A stretch of DNA of 64,000 nt from Typha latifolia (taxonomy: Eukaryota > Streptophyta > Magnoliopsida > Poales > Typhaceae). The notes beneath the pieces were generated by a model, which was not told the DNA's origin, ran no database searches, and saw nothing but the letters and a program-made list of their open reading frames with translations. The stretch is taken from NCBI GenBank assembly GCA_019914945.1, contig CM034102.1, forward strand, positions 3,399,501-3,463,500, read 5' to 3'. This document shows, one piece after another, positions 51,362 to 63,300 of the stretch. Position 1 is the stretch's first letter, and each line of letters opens with the position of its first letter. A program made the translations under genes and the position numbers.

Positions 51362-51942
51362 TCATAGGACAACGATGAAGATATTTTATTTATATATATA
51401 TATATATATATTTGAAATAAGCAAACTCGTTGGTGAGCTCATTTGATGATCCACTGATAGCGGTCATTATGATATATGGTTGGATGCTAAAAATATTTAT
51501 AGATGATTGTTAATCCAGAATCTTTCACTTATCAAATCTGTTGAGATCTTTCAGGTACAGAAAACACTACCATATTATAAGTACAACAACCTCTACCACA
51601 AATCATTGATGTTTAATTGTTCCAAAACCTGGTAGACCCCACGCAATAGACCAGAAAAAGAAAAACCAAGAACAAGGTGTGCTCACATTATCATTCCAAT
51701 CATTTATGTACACCACCCAAATCAAGCTAGAGTTGAAACTTGATAACTATTCCTCTAAACAGCAAAGCGAAATCACACCACAAGCTACGAAGATAAACAT
51801 GTGGAATAGAGCGAAGGTAAATAAGAAAGTGGTCATGAACTTGGAAATACAATGTGACCCAGACCCTCCCAGTTGCACAGGAACACAACAGTTCAAGAGA
51901 GCTGAAGCCTGTCCTCCTACCACAAACCAAATCCAGTATTCT
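51362..51942. other. Convergent spacer between DCI1 and the S-acyltransferase gene
   Basis: A 3'-to-3' junction that includes an (AT)n run at about 51391–51412. Both 3' UTRs lie here. I see nothing else. Confidence 0.6.
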
Positions 51943-54900
51943 TCATCTCTGTCCACCTGCAGTATTAGCAAAACTGCCACTACTGGCCATATTTGATTCA
52001 CCAGCTCCAGCTGTCATAGCTAAAACTTCAGGTGACATCTCCCAACTCTCACTTCTCCGACCCCAACTTGACCGCCTCTGGTTCATTGCTGCCTGGCCTA
52101 CCAAGCCATCTAGTGAGAGGGTCTCCCTGCTTAGTTCTGGGGATGCTTCACCAAATCTGCCATCTTTCTCATCCAACATACCACCAAAACCTGTTTCTAA
52201 ATCACGTATGTCTGCTGCTGTCCTCGGTTCAACCCATGAGACAGGCTTTCTAGCCATTTCAAGACCTCCAATAGCCTTTCCCATATTTGGACTCATGAAA
52301 CCTCTGCTTGTTGCATGTACTTGTGGTGCCTGTACATGCAGAACCCTTGATCGAAATTTGTTCTTGGAACGAGGAATGCGAGAAAAGAAGATCTCTTTGA
52401 AGTTTTCCACAGTTCCTTTGTTATATGGATTAGCTCGTCGGTCATACCGATATCTGAAATTTTCATATGTAGTCTAGCACAGGAAGATAGTAATCATCAG
52501 TAAAGTCAGGCATGTATGTTCATGATCCAAAATTTCTATAAGCAAGTTCATCTGAAACATCATTACCTGGTTGGTGCCCATGAGATATAAGTGGAAGACA
52601 GATAGACCACCAACAAACCACACTGAGACAAAAGTGTAGATTATTAGAACAATGGACGCAGGCGTCTTAGTCATTGCTCTCCATATTGATGCATGCTCAG
52701 CATTCTTGATCTTAATTATATACACCCAACAGAATCCAAAGACATAGATGCATAGTAGAGTTGTCGAGAAGACAAACATATAAAAGAACCGGTAATTCCG
52801 CTGCATCAGTAGAACGATTTGTAAGAATTACTATCATTTACAACAATATCTCAACATTACTGAATAAGTGCTAGTAAACTTTGACAAGAAAAAATTTGCT
52901 GGTATATGAGAATCTTCCATTTAAGGAAAATAGAAATTAACAACTAAAATATCTTCCAGTATTTTTCTGTCTATCAGGTTAATACATTTACAAATCTAAA
53001 CAAAGATGCCAGAAGAGCAATTCAATCTATGAGCTGCTTAGTTCAAGTTCATACTGACAGTCAAGCTTCTTTATTAAAAACGTCATGGACAATTCATTTT
53101 GAGATTCAGCTAATAAAATAATATAGGAAAAAGGAGACTTGCATGAAAAATGTTTCAGGCTAAATCTGCTCACAAAAAGTCTGTTCAATATTATAGTCAC
53201 AAAGTCTTAATGGTCAAAAAGTCTTAACTTGCTAACAGCCCTAAAGTAAAGTATTATATATTAAAAGTGTAACATTATATTCAGAATTTTTATGGAACTT
53301 ACAAGTCCTATGCATTGTCCCACCCATGGACAGTGATGGTCAAAACGTTCAACGCAGTTATTGCATATAGAGCAGTGGGAGCAACGAGGAGGTCGATAAA
53401 GCATGCAGGTATCGCAGTATTTGACCTTCACAGTAACCCCATTTACAACAACATCCTTCACTCGAGGTAAACGCAACTGCGGAGTCTGATTCCCACCGAC
53501 ATCAGTACTTCCATCATAACCTTCAGATTCTGGAGGATGTGCATTACGAGGTACTATACCAGGATCTCTTCCAGATGCGAGAAGTAGAAGAGTCAAATCC
53601 TGGAAAAAGACAAAGCAATGTCAAACCAATAATATTAAAAATAAGCCATAACGATGAATAGAATAAACATGTAATGAAAATTTCAGCATATTTTATGACA
53701 TCACAAGGAATGAGTTCAGTTGCTACAAGTTCACTATTAGCTACAGGTGAAAAACATGCAACACTACATATTTAAGTGACACAACCATCAAATGTATCTT
53801 ATTAGCCAAATGTCCAATGAATGAAAACATCAAATAATATAAGAGAGAACAAAATAAATTGGCTAAATATTTAATATTTTTGTATTGGGTACTGTACATC
53901 TATAACAATGAGACACCTGGTTAAAGAACAATTGCATGCAAAATATCAAAAGTGTTACAGCTAAAACTCGTATTCAAAGTCATCAAGGTTGTCAACTTTC
54001 CATACAAAACAATTTTGTTAAAGAGAACTACTGAGCCACTTCATCAACCCTAGGGATTATGCATTTGGCACCTTGTGGTCTGCGGACAATAGTTACCTTC
54101 GTGCCTAAAGTAATTCTAACTTAAGCACCCATCTTTTGCTTGTCAGACACCGGCAGCCACCTTAATTTAACTATATATTCAAGGTCTGGTGTACTGAGCG
54201 CAGCATCACTCCATGAATTAGGAATCTTTAGAGAAAAATACATCTATCAGATGCTGGATCAAAGTTGTCAAATGTGGTCACCTAGTTGCCTAGGAAGACT
54301 AATCACAGAGCACCTAGCACTTACCAAGGTGGTCAGCAAAATGCTTGGAATCTCAGTCCAACATGGTGGATATGGCACTAAATCGATCAGATCAATATAT
54401 AATAGCATGATCATCTTTATATTTGAGGTGCACATTGACAATTTTATATCTTTGAATCGTACATTTTACCATCAACTTGGCTATAGAAGCTTTGCCATCT
54501 ATATTGATCATCATGACTGTTCTTTTCATTTGAATGACTTCCGTATATGTGATTTTCTTTCCTGCTATATTTCCTATCATCATATTCCAAGAAATAATTT
54601 GTTCTCAATCTTATATTATCAGAAAATATCTACAGTTATAGACAGACCACAAATAATCAAATATTGGAACTACCAAATGGAAATCTAGCTGGCTCAACTA
54701 TCATGTTTGCCAAATGTCATGTGCCAATTAAAGGTAGCAAAGCTACAAGCGAGAAATAAGCCTTTGACAGAAGAGATACTTACATATGCTGTGAATACAA
54801 CTGCGACTACCATCACAGATATCCCAAGATGATGAGAAAAATCATCCATTAGATGTCTGGCCACGAATATACAAAAGACTGATACTGGTGCAACTATGAG

Positions 54901-57900
54901 AAACATGGTGAGAAACAATGATCTCGCATCAGGTCCAAAAATAAACCTCCCTTGAAGAAAAAATATCTGCAAAATATGACTAACTATATTAATAACGAAA
55001 TTCATCACATAAACGGAAGACTTAGATTACAGCCTGATGGTTTTGAGTCACACATGCCAACATGCATGGATAAATACTATGTCAGCTTATCAGCTAACAA
55101 GCTAACATGGGTCTTGTGAACCAAGTAAAAGTGGATAACCCGATGCACAAGCAAAAAATAAAAACTATTACAAAACCTGGCTCTCCCATTGATTATCCAA
55201 TCTAGAAAAGAACATCCATACCTAGTCCTTCTACGCACAAAGTAGGTTGCCAACATCCAGAAAGAGCAAGCAATTTAGCTCAATACTGGACAATAGAAAG
55301 CACTATTCTACAAGACAATCAGCATATAACATCAAAAAATTTCACCATATCTCTAGTGCATGCTCTGAGTAGACAATCCCACCCTTGTCAACATGCTCAA
55401 CTATGACATCTGTCATGTCTAACATATCTTGAAAGGTTATGAGCCAAGTCTAGTGTGAAGTCACAGCTACACTTCAGTCTGACTCAGAATTGGCTGACTT
55501 CTGTCTACTAAATTTAAAACCTTTAAAGAAAGCCACAATTAAATGAAGACCAAAGCACCAAGTACATCTTATCTGCACTCTAGATGTAATAACCACCAAT
55601 TTGAGATTTCATTGAATTCAAAAGTAAAAGAGTTGCATATACATAATGACTACAAAATTGGACTGCAAATATCAATGTGAAATGTGACCAAAGAAGCACT
55701 TTACTTGCTGCTTTTGCAGAAATAATTGACATAGATACAAAAAGCTATAAACAAGGTCCATATGATGAGAAAGACAAACAAGATCCATATGATGAGAAGC
55801 ACTTTACTTGCTGCTTTGCCAGAAATAATTGACCTTCTCAAAAAATTAACATAGTTACAAATAGCTATAAACAAGGTCCATATGATGAGAAAGACTAACA
55901 TGAAAGGAAAATCAAGAAATGATTTCTTTGAAATGTAATAATTATTGTTCGGATATAAAAAAATAAAAATCACTATTCTTTAATAGCTTAAGTTTTAAGA
56001 ATAATTGGTGAGTTAACATAGTACCGTAACCTAATTTTCTATTTTATATTATCTATTCTTGTGCAGTGTTGAAAGTTGCACATTCATTAATTTTCATTTG
56101 TCCACATGCGATGTATAGTGGGTCGCGTGTGAAGAGGTCTGTTATGGATATGATATACAGTGTTGGAATATTACCTAACAGTTTGATCTTTTAAGTTAAT
56201 TAGTTATCTAACATAAATAGAAATATTCTTTATTTATCTATTTATTTTCAGATTCTCATCTAATGATCCAGGAAGTAATCCTAGACGTGAAGAATAAAAA
56301 TAAAAGTTTTTTGAGTTTTTTTCTAAATTTATTCTTAATAATTTTATTTGTTTCATACATTTACCTATGATAAAAACAAGGGATCAGAATTTCTTCAAAT
56401 TAGAAAGCCTCAAGTGATCATAGGGAATGGAAAGAAAGGGATTCGAACCCTCGGTACAGATAACTCATATAATGGATTAGCAATCCGGCACTTTAGAATC
56501 TTTAGCTATTTAAGTCAAGATCATTTCTTGGGCTTATCAAAATAGTTCAAGCCCAAAAATAAAGAGCGTTAGAATATAAAATATAAAAATCATCATTTTT
56601 AACAACTTAAGCTTTGAGAATAGTTGGTGAACTAGCAGTTAGAAACTTAGAATTGACTAAATTGAGCAACATATCACCATCATTAGAAGAAAATCTGCAT
56701 TCTTTAGCCCTTCAACATAGTACTATTTGCAATAGACATTTTTTAAGGGAAAAAAAGGAAGACCTCAGGTGGTTACTTGATGCCTACAACCATTCAAGGA
56801 GATCAACATCTGGTTCTTGCAAGAGATTTCATAATATTGTGCTTAACAACTAATCCGGTTAATAAGATTGATGGTGAGTGCTAATAAATAAGGCATACTA
56901 GAAATCTTTGTGAGGGTTCGAGTAATTATAACCATGAAAATTGCAAGTAGATTAGTGCTTTTGAGCTGCCTTGCAGTAATCACCCTCAACTTTCTACAAC
57001 ATGTTAGCCTACTTGCATGTCATAGCCATATTAAGTTAAAGAAAAGTAGGTTGTAGAACACCAAATCCTCAAGTAACCCTACTAACCTATATAGTAGGGT
57101 AAACGATTGGATTATAGTGGTCCTAATCACCTATGACTGATATTCTCCATTGGCAAGGAGTAATGTAATAGTCTTAACCATTAGATTCCACCCTCCCTCA
57201 AAAAGACACTTCAAGAAAGTAAGAACCTTACAAGTGAGCAGCGTGATATAACATTTCCCATCCTGCAAAAGTAAGAATAACCGAAGCCAAAAAAGGGTAC
57301 TCAAACAAAGATGGGCACCTCACTATCATGAAATGCTAGTTATGGTCATCATAATTGCATCAGTCAAAGAAGCTACAAAAGTGCAACCTGTTCCCTAACT
57401 TGCATACAATATGGAGTGGATCTGTAGCACAAGTTGTTACTGCCATACTAAAAGAGGCTTTCAAAGTCATCAAACCTTATGACGATGGCATGTTATATTA
57501 TCAAATGTCCTGGCCCCAAGTTAGATGATTTATTAGTGCTGTTATGCATAGAAGTTTTACTTGGAGAAAACAGGAGATCCTAATATGAGGGGAAAAAAAA
57601 AGCAAGTTAAACAGATAATTTCTGTCAAAACATTTCCTCTTAATTTTAGTCAAATACTTCTCTACTTGAAAATTAGTATCCATTAGACTTCACCTATAGC
57701 TACGACACTTGTCCAGCTATGAGTTTATGATTAAGAAAACTCTGTGCGAGTAGAAGGACCAAAAAAGAACGGAACCAAAAGTGCACCAAATCAAAAGACT
57801 ATGAAACTCGTCTCCAAACCCAACTTAATCAACCCACTGCAAATTTCCTTACCTTCGAGCAAATCTATATCATGTAAGTGTGTAAGCCCTCTCTACCCTC

Positions 57901-58301
57901 TCGTCACTTCTCTCCCATACTAATCAATTTGCTATAAGGAACATTCTCCGAAGTCTCTAATTAAGAATTTTCAACACATTGAGAGAGCAAGCAAACATCT
58001 TTCCTCATTCTCATGCTCCGTCAGCAACAAGTAGTACCACATAAAGCGTGATCTGCACTTAAATCTACATCTCTTCACGCCAAAGAGCAAGAGAAAACCA
58101 AAACCCCAAAGTTATTCTAATTCCAAAAGAGTCCAATATCGCAATACCTCGCATCTAGCCAGAGAGGCAGAGATATAGAGAGAAAGAGAGGAGACTTACG
58201 TTGCTTCCCTTCCAGACCTGGTAAACCCTAGGAGCGTCGCAGTCCACCGCCGCACCCTCAGCGCCCGAATCCGAACCCCGGGGGGGAGGGACGACGTACA
58301 T
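51943..58301 (-). CDS. DHHC-type protein S-acyltransferase (palmitoyltransferase)
   Basis: Five exons (58200–58301, 54784–54966, 53303–53599, 52567–52800, 51943–52473), all joined in phase 0, encode 448 residues. The start [10 protein letters not shown] matches plant PAT proteins of the PAT5–PAT9 group; an in-frame ATG 19 codons upstream (58358) is less likely. Two spans (about 53–95, with [10 protein letters not shown] before them) precede the cysteine-rich domain: [30 protein letters not shown] and the catalytic DHHC at 182–185. Two more spans follow, then TTYE (273–276) and a Ser-rich cytosolic tail. The enzyme attaches palmitate to cysteines of target proteins at endomembranes or the plasma membrane. 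Intron 1 (3.2 kb) contains plastid DNA and repeats; intron 2 holds a 182-codon frame on the other strand with no known domain. Confidence 0.94.
55693..55900. repeat. About 103-bp direct tandem duplication in S-acyltransferase intron 1
   Basis: GAAGCACTTTACTTGCTGCT starts both copies (55693 and 55796), and both end near CAAGGTCCATATGATGAGAA. A small insertion/deletion in the middle distinguishes them. The open frame seen here on the minus strand is a by-product of the duplication. Confidence 0.85.
55945..56030 (+). mobile_element. LTR-end-like block A (decayed)
   Basis: It reads AATAAAAATCACTATTC, then AGCTTAAGTTTTAAGAATAA, TTGGTGAGTTAACA and TAGTACCGTAACC. The last part resembles a mutated TGGTATCAGAGC primer-binding site (initiator tRNA-Met type), which follows the 5' LTR in many plant Copia elements. 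No retrotransposon coding region follows. Confidence 0.4.
56222..56297 (+). pseudogene. psbI: Plastid psbI fragment in nuclear DNA (NUPT)
   Basis: From ATATTCTTTATTTATCTA through TCTAATGATCCAGGAAGTAA to the GAAGAATAA stop, the sequence follows the last two-thirds of the plastid photosystem II psbI gene, whose protein ends SNDPGRNPGREE. There are several substitutions and in-frame stops. It cannot be functional here. The spacer to the next piece also follows the plastid psbI–trnS region, and the gene order and opposite orientations are those of the plastid genome. Confidence 0.85.
56428..56515 (-). pseudogene. trnS-GCU: Plastid trnS-GCU pseudogene (NUPT)
   Basis: On the minus strand the 3' half is well preserved: anticodon loop GGATTGCTAATCC (anticodon GCU), extra arm, and T-arm GAGGGTTCGAATCCCTTTC. 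The 5' half (toward 56515) is badly decayed, so the acceptor stem and D-arm cannot fold. Together with the psbI tail this makes one plastid-derived insertion of about 294 bp within intron 1 of the S-acyltransferase gene. Confidence 0.88.
56568..56645 (+). mobile_element. LTR-end-like block B (decayed)
   Basis: AATATAAAATATAAAAATCA, then AACTTAAGCTTTGAGAATAG and TTGGTGAACTAGCAG, align with block A at 55945–56030 over about 70 bases at roughly three-quarters identity. The two blocks are in the same orientation, about 620 bases apart, with the plastid insertion between them. Confidence 0.4.
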
Positions 58302-60333
58302 TCCTCCTCGCCGGCGCCGATCGACCACCTCTGCCACTCGCCGGGAACCTAGATCCACCGACTCCGTCCCCCAAGGGCCAGATCAGGAAGAAAAGATCTC
58401 CCCTATACCTCCCACTCCTCTCGCCACCGCCGACAAACACCGGATTGCGTCCGCCTTGTGCTTCTCTTACAAGAGATCGAGGAGAGGAGAGAGATACAAG
58501 TGGGAAGAGGGACGAAGAGAGACGAGAAATTAGGGGAAAATGTTGGGATTCGCTGAGGGAGGGCTCAGACAGGTGGCAGGTTCTTACGAACGGAAAAAGA
58601 AACGCATCATATATGGAATAATGGAATTATGGAAGTGGAATCGGCCAAAAAAAAACCAATAGGTGGGCCCAGAGAACAACAAATAATCATATGTATGAAA
58701 AATTTTCTATGGCCGTATATATAAGCATTATCTTAAATAAATAAATAAATAAAAGAAAGAAAGAAGGAAAGATCAAAGTGATAGATGGTCAAACTTGGAA
58801 TGAGCTTCTTTTATTTTATTTTATTTTCCTTACATATTATTACATAAAGAAAAGGATATTATGTAATTAAAATGTAGGTGATGGTAAGCAAAGTACCTGA
58901 ATTAATATAAGTAAATATTGTTTCTAATATGTCACCCAAATCCTAATACATGGGTCCATCTAAGGGTCTTCCCATGGGTGCCCGTAGGATTCGTGATAAA
59001 ATAATTCCAAGCCAGCGTAGAGCCAACTGGTCATTTTCTCTCTACCCATACTACCCATTCACTGCCTGTAATCATATATTAAGGGCAGCATAGTATTTTC
59101 GTAATATAAAAGATGTTTATGCCCTCTCTCATACATCAATCTTGGCGCGAAATCATTATAAACAGAGAACTTTGGGAAAGCAACCGACGGCTGGTACGAC
59201 TTTCCTGCGTTCCAGTTGGACTGAGACCGGAAAGTCCACCAGAAAGTCGACGAGTGTCCACTAACATATTGGTATAGGATATCAATGGATCCGCTAAACA
59301 ACCAAATCCGACCCGATCTTGGCTTAGGATCCTAATTCGGATCATATCCGCACCTGAGGTTCTTATACAACTATAGTTACCTCTATTATCAAATATGTAC
59401 GTTTTTCGGTGGCTCACCAACCAAAATAGGTAGTGGTCACGTCGGCTATTAGTTGCACCAACTCTTTCAAGAATTAATAGTACAAGTTCTTAAGAACATG
59501 TCAGTAGACAAAAGTTTGTTGTGTTGATGTGCAAGCAATGATGTAACATCAAAACCAAAGTCTTAACTGCGTAGCGATTTGTCTTTAGAAAGTTCGTTAG
59601 GTGTAAATTGAATAATTTTCTCGGTATTTTGTCCGGCTCCAGGAGATCTATTAGAGAATATTTCGTAACCGTGTTTGAGATTTACTACTTGAGAGCCAGT
59701 CAAAAGGTAGCAGCTATAAAGACAACGAAAGACGGCAGATCAAAACTCAAAAGGCGGCGATTATGTTTTTCTTTTTCCTGTCTCTGAAATAAAGAATATC
59801 AACTCTCATTAAGATAAGAAGTGGCAGTGAAAGAAAGATTCTATCCAAGACTTCCTCTTTTGAGTTTTCTTTCTTCTTCTTTTCCAGTAAAAAATTTGAT
59901 AGAAGGAATCCTAAATCACATTTGACTCTACTTTTGCGCACTCAGCAAAGAACACAGGAAAACAAATCAGGTGTAGTAAAACAAGAATACAAAAACTATC
60001 ATGTGATGAGGAGAGAAATAATTGGAGACCATTGGCAATCGAACAATTACTCACACTGTTAAGCAAGGGTGCCTCTGCAAGCATGGCACGCAGATTGTAT
60101 CTTTATGTTTTAAACACAGAACGAAAACTAGAACAGTTGTCTCACTACGTCGCCAACAAGATTAGGACCAGAAAGAAGTTTGCAGATGAAGTGAAAAAAT
60201 GATGACAAAGAAGTGGTGCAAACATGCACGGGGATGTTAAATCTGCATATCGGATGCTCTTGTTCAAGGAGGGGAAGAATTTCCAACTTTCTCCCCAGAC
60301 TTCCTCTTGTTCATGATTTGTTTCCTAGTATCT
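58302..60333. other. Spacer between the S-acyltransferase and SCAMP genes
   Basis: It begins with the GC-rich S-acyltransferase promoter and leader (to about 58.6 kb), followed by AT-rich DNA with short AAAT/GAAA runs near 58740–58770. There is a GC-richer patch at about 59140–59430 with GGATC-type words. Its open frames have no recognisable domain. I see no gene. Confidence 0.55.
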
Positions 60334-63300
60334 TCATTTGCTCCCTCTGAAGTACATATACACTTTCTGAAGAAAAAAAAGAAAAAAAAGAAGAGCAAGG
60401 ACATCAAACTGATGAGAAATAGTGTTTATAAAAGATTTTACATGTATAAGCACTTGATATCATATAAGAAGTGTGTTGATTTGAGCAACAGCATACGGAA
60501 CAAGTTTGGGAAAAGTAGTGCAAGCATGCATGATGACATATTCATTGATATGTGTCTCTGTGTGATTATAATTAGAGCAAAAGTTTTTCGCACAAACCTC
60601 AAGTACCCACAAGCTTATAAGTGTCTCCAAACAAAAAAAAGCAAAACCAATCAGGTAGAAAATCTGCAAAATGTTGAGTGAGGGAAAATAATTAGACCGA
60701 TCGAGAATGTAAAAAGATTAACACAAGGATAAGATAATGCAGGAAGTGGGAATATGCAAATTGAAATTAATAAGAATAGAGAGTCGAACATGCCACCCTC
60801 TATATATCATCAATAACATTCATACAATAACTTACCCCCACTAATCCATTATCAGAAAGTGTATCGATTGCAGCAAGTATTCCCCTGGTCATACGATAAG
60901 AAAAATGATATTTAACTATAGTTTCAGGAAAGAAAACAAAAGAACATATAAACATTTGCAACCATATAGGAAAATAAATTATGAAAATGACTGTAAAATT
61001 CTGATCATTAACATATGAAAAATTATGAAAGCCATATACAGCTAAGAACTAGACTGGCATGAAAATAAATCTGTCACTGGACTGGCATGATGCTTCGTTC
61101 CTTTTCTTCCATTTAAATCATGCGTTAACACCAAGATAACAAAGAAATGACTTACGTAAGTGATTTTCCATGAAATACTATTGGAGGAGCAATGGCAGCA
61201 AGGATGCAAAATCCAATGTGGATCTGCAAGCAGTATCATAAAATAGATAAAAAAAAGTATAAGCCAATAATAACACCACTGGAGTGTAACCAAGAAACAA
61301 GTACGGAAAGTTACCAGGTAGAAAAGGAAAAACCACCCAAATTTTAGTGCACTATCAGTTCTGGTTAACCAAAAAGGAGGAAAGATTAGCACAACAAAAG
61401 CAGAGAAACTTCTACTTTATAACCTACTTACGAATAACAGCCCCAATGAAGAATGTAAAGAATATCAGAATTATCCACTAAAGGAATTTCAGCTTTAGAT
61501 AGCATTCAGGATGCAACAATTAGCTCAAGTTTTCATCTATTAAACAATTTTCATGGATTCAATAAAAACAGGAAATAATTCCAAATACACAACAGAATAA
61601 TCTATTTGTCTGGCTTTAACATATCTTTTTCTGCAGCAGAAAGAACAAGATGGCCATGATAGGGGAATCCAATTAAGCACATAAGCCCATGTTTCACAGG
61701 AAATGTGTTATAGTCTTATCTAATATACTATAAGGAGGAATCAAGAAATAAATAGTATTCATGTACTGGCGATCAAATTCTCTATAACCAAGGCTATTGC
61801 TTAAGGATCCTACTGACTAAACGAATTTAAAGGTATAGTCAGAAATTTGCAAGTAACTAGAAAATCAAAGTTTACCTTCCAGTTGAACAAGCTCATTTAA
61901 GTCAATCCAAACAGGTTTTTGTTAAGTGAAAAACAAGAAAAAATAATATGCTATTCTATGTCAAGTTTGCAATTAGTTGAAGGAGAACATTTTGGACATA
62001 ATTTTTCTATTGGACAAAATTCAGGCATTACCATACACATCCCACCTTAAATTATGATATTGTCTACATTCTGGCAAGGTTTTGTCTTTTCTCCATACCT
62101 AAAGCTTTGGAATTAAATAAAACCTTGACTAACTTAATAGATTCAAGCTTAGTGAAGAGTGATGCATTAGAAATTTAGAAAGGTAAAAGATAACGAGAAA
62201 AAAATAACAGGATCTCACTGTTAACGATATAATCCTACCGCATTGCACGATACAAAGGCCTGTACCAAAGCACGTATGACAGTGGACATCCCAGCAATGC
62301 ATAGATTGTTGCAAGTAAAAAGATTATAACTCCTGCAGATTGAAAAAGTCTTCAAGCCATTAAACACTTGCTAATAATAGAGAAAGCAGATGATAATCTT
62401 ACAGGTAGAATGACAGTAATAATACCTCCCCCTCTAATCCAGCAGGTAATCACTGCAATAATATTCCATACAAGACAAAAAACAATCCCTGCAGGTAAAC
62501 AAGAAACAGATAAACTGGCAATAGTTGACTATAATCTGATCGTGCGGATCATCTGAGAGTATACAATACAGCCCATTATGCAGAACAAAAGGCTGGCCCT
62601 TTCAACTGGGACAAAAGCCTTTACCGAAAATATACTACATAGAAGATAGCATTTGAAATAAGATTCAGAAAACTTTATTTACTTCCTAATTTAATGGAGA
62701 AAAAGATCTACCTGTGCTAGTGGTCAATAAAGATGGACTAAGAGAATGACTGTACAATTACCATGCATTTAAAGTCCTTCAGATTTAATAATCAGATTTC
62801 AAATCTAGGGACTAAGAGATGTCAAACTATGCAAGTATAGGATGTCACATGGTGAGGAAGATCCTGATTGACTGTTCAAGAATAATAGTCTAGCCAGTAT
62901 AATTCCATTTGCACCTCATAGACATGATATTGCTCTCCAGCGTCCGAGATAATGAGCATCAAAGGACCTATTCAATTTTATTGTTTTCTACCAATGCAAT
63001 TCTGTTTCAATTTTCTTATGAGTTAATCTCTGAGAATGATTGATCATATGCGAAAAGACCAAGTCCATCCCACCGTCAAGAACCTAATTCAATCAACCCC
63101 TTCAAAACCTCGTTGATAAGGATTACATCTAGACTACCCATGTTTCAAAGTAACATTGTAACACAAAGAAATAACTTGATGCAACATTCCGGAGCTATTT
63201 TATATAATCAAAGCTGTACTAGTGCCTATAGTAGTGCTTCTGAACATACCAACATGCATTAAACAAACAATTCATAGTTCAATTTAAATGTTTCAAGAAA

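Noticed and set aside
54140..54688. 182-codon plus-strand open frame within intron 2 of the S-acyltransferase gene
   Set aside because: Amino acid composition is that of translated AT-rich DNA (Ile, Tyr, Phe, His, Ser), with no domain, no intron signals and no promoter. A repeat origin is possible but not shown.
56428..56515. Working nuclear tRNA-Ser gene
   Set aside because: The anticodon and T-arm look good, but the acceptor and D-arm half is decayed. The flanks match plastid psbI and its spacer, so it is an inserted plastid fragment.
58302..58358. Upstream in-frame start for the S-acyltransferase
   Set aside because: The 19 extra residues are Arg/Gly-rich and unlike the family, while MYVVPPP at 58301 is the usual N-terminus.
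60307..60681. 124-codon plus-strand frame with a lysine run
   Set aside because: It runs over the last two SCAMP exons in antisense and its lysine run comes from an A-rich intron tract. The minus-strand exons explain the sequence.
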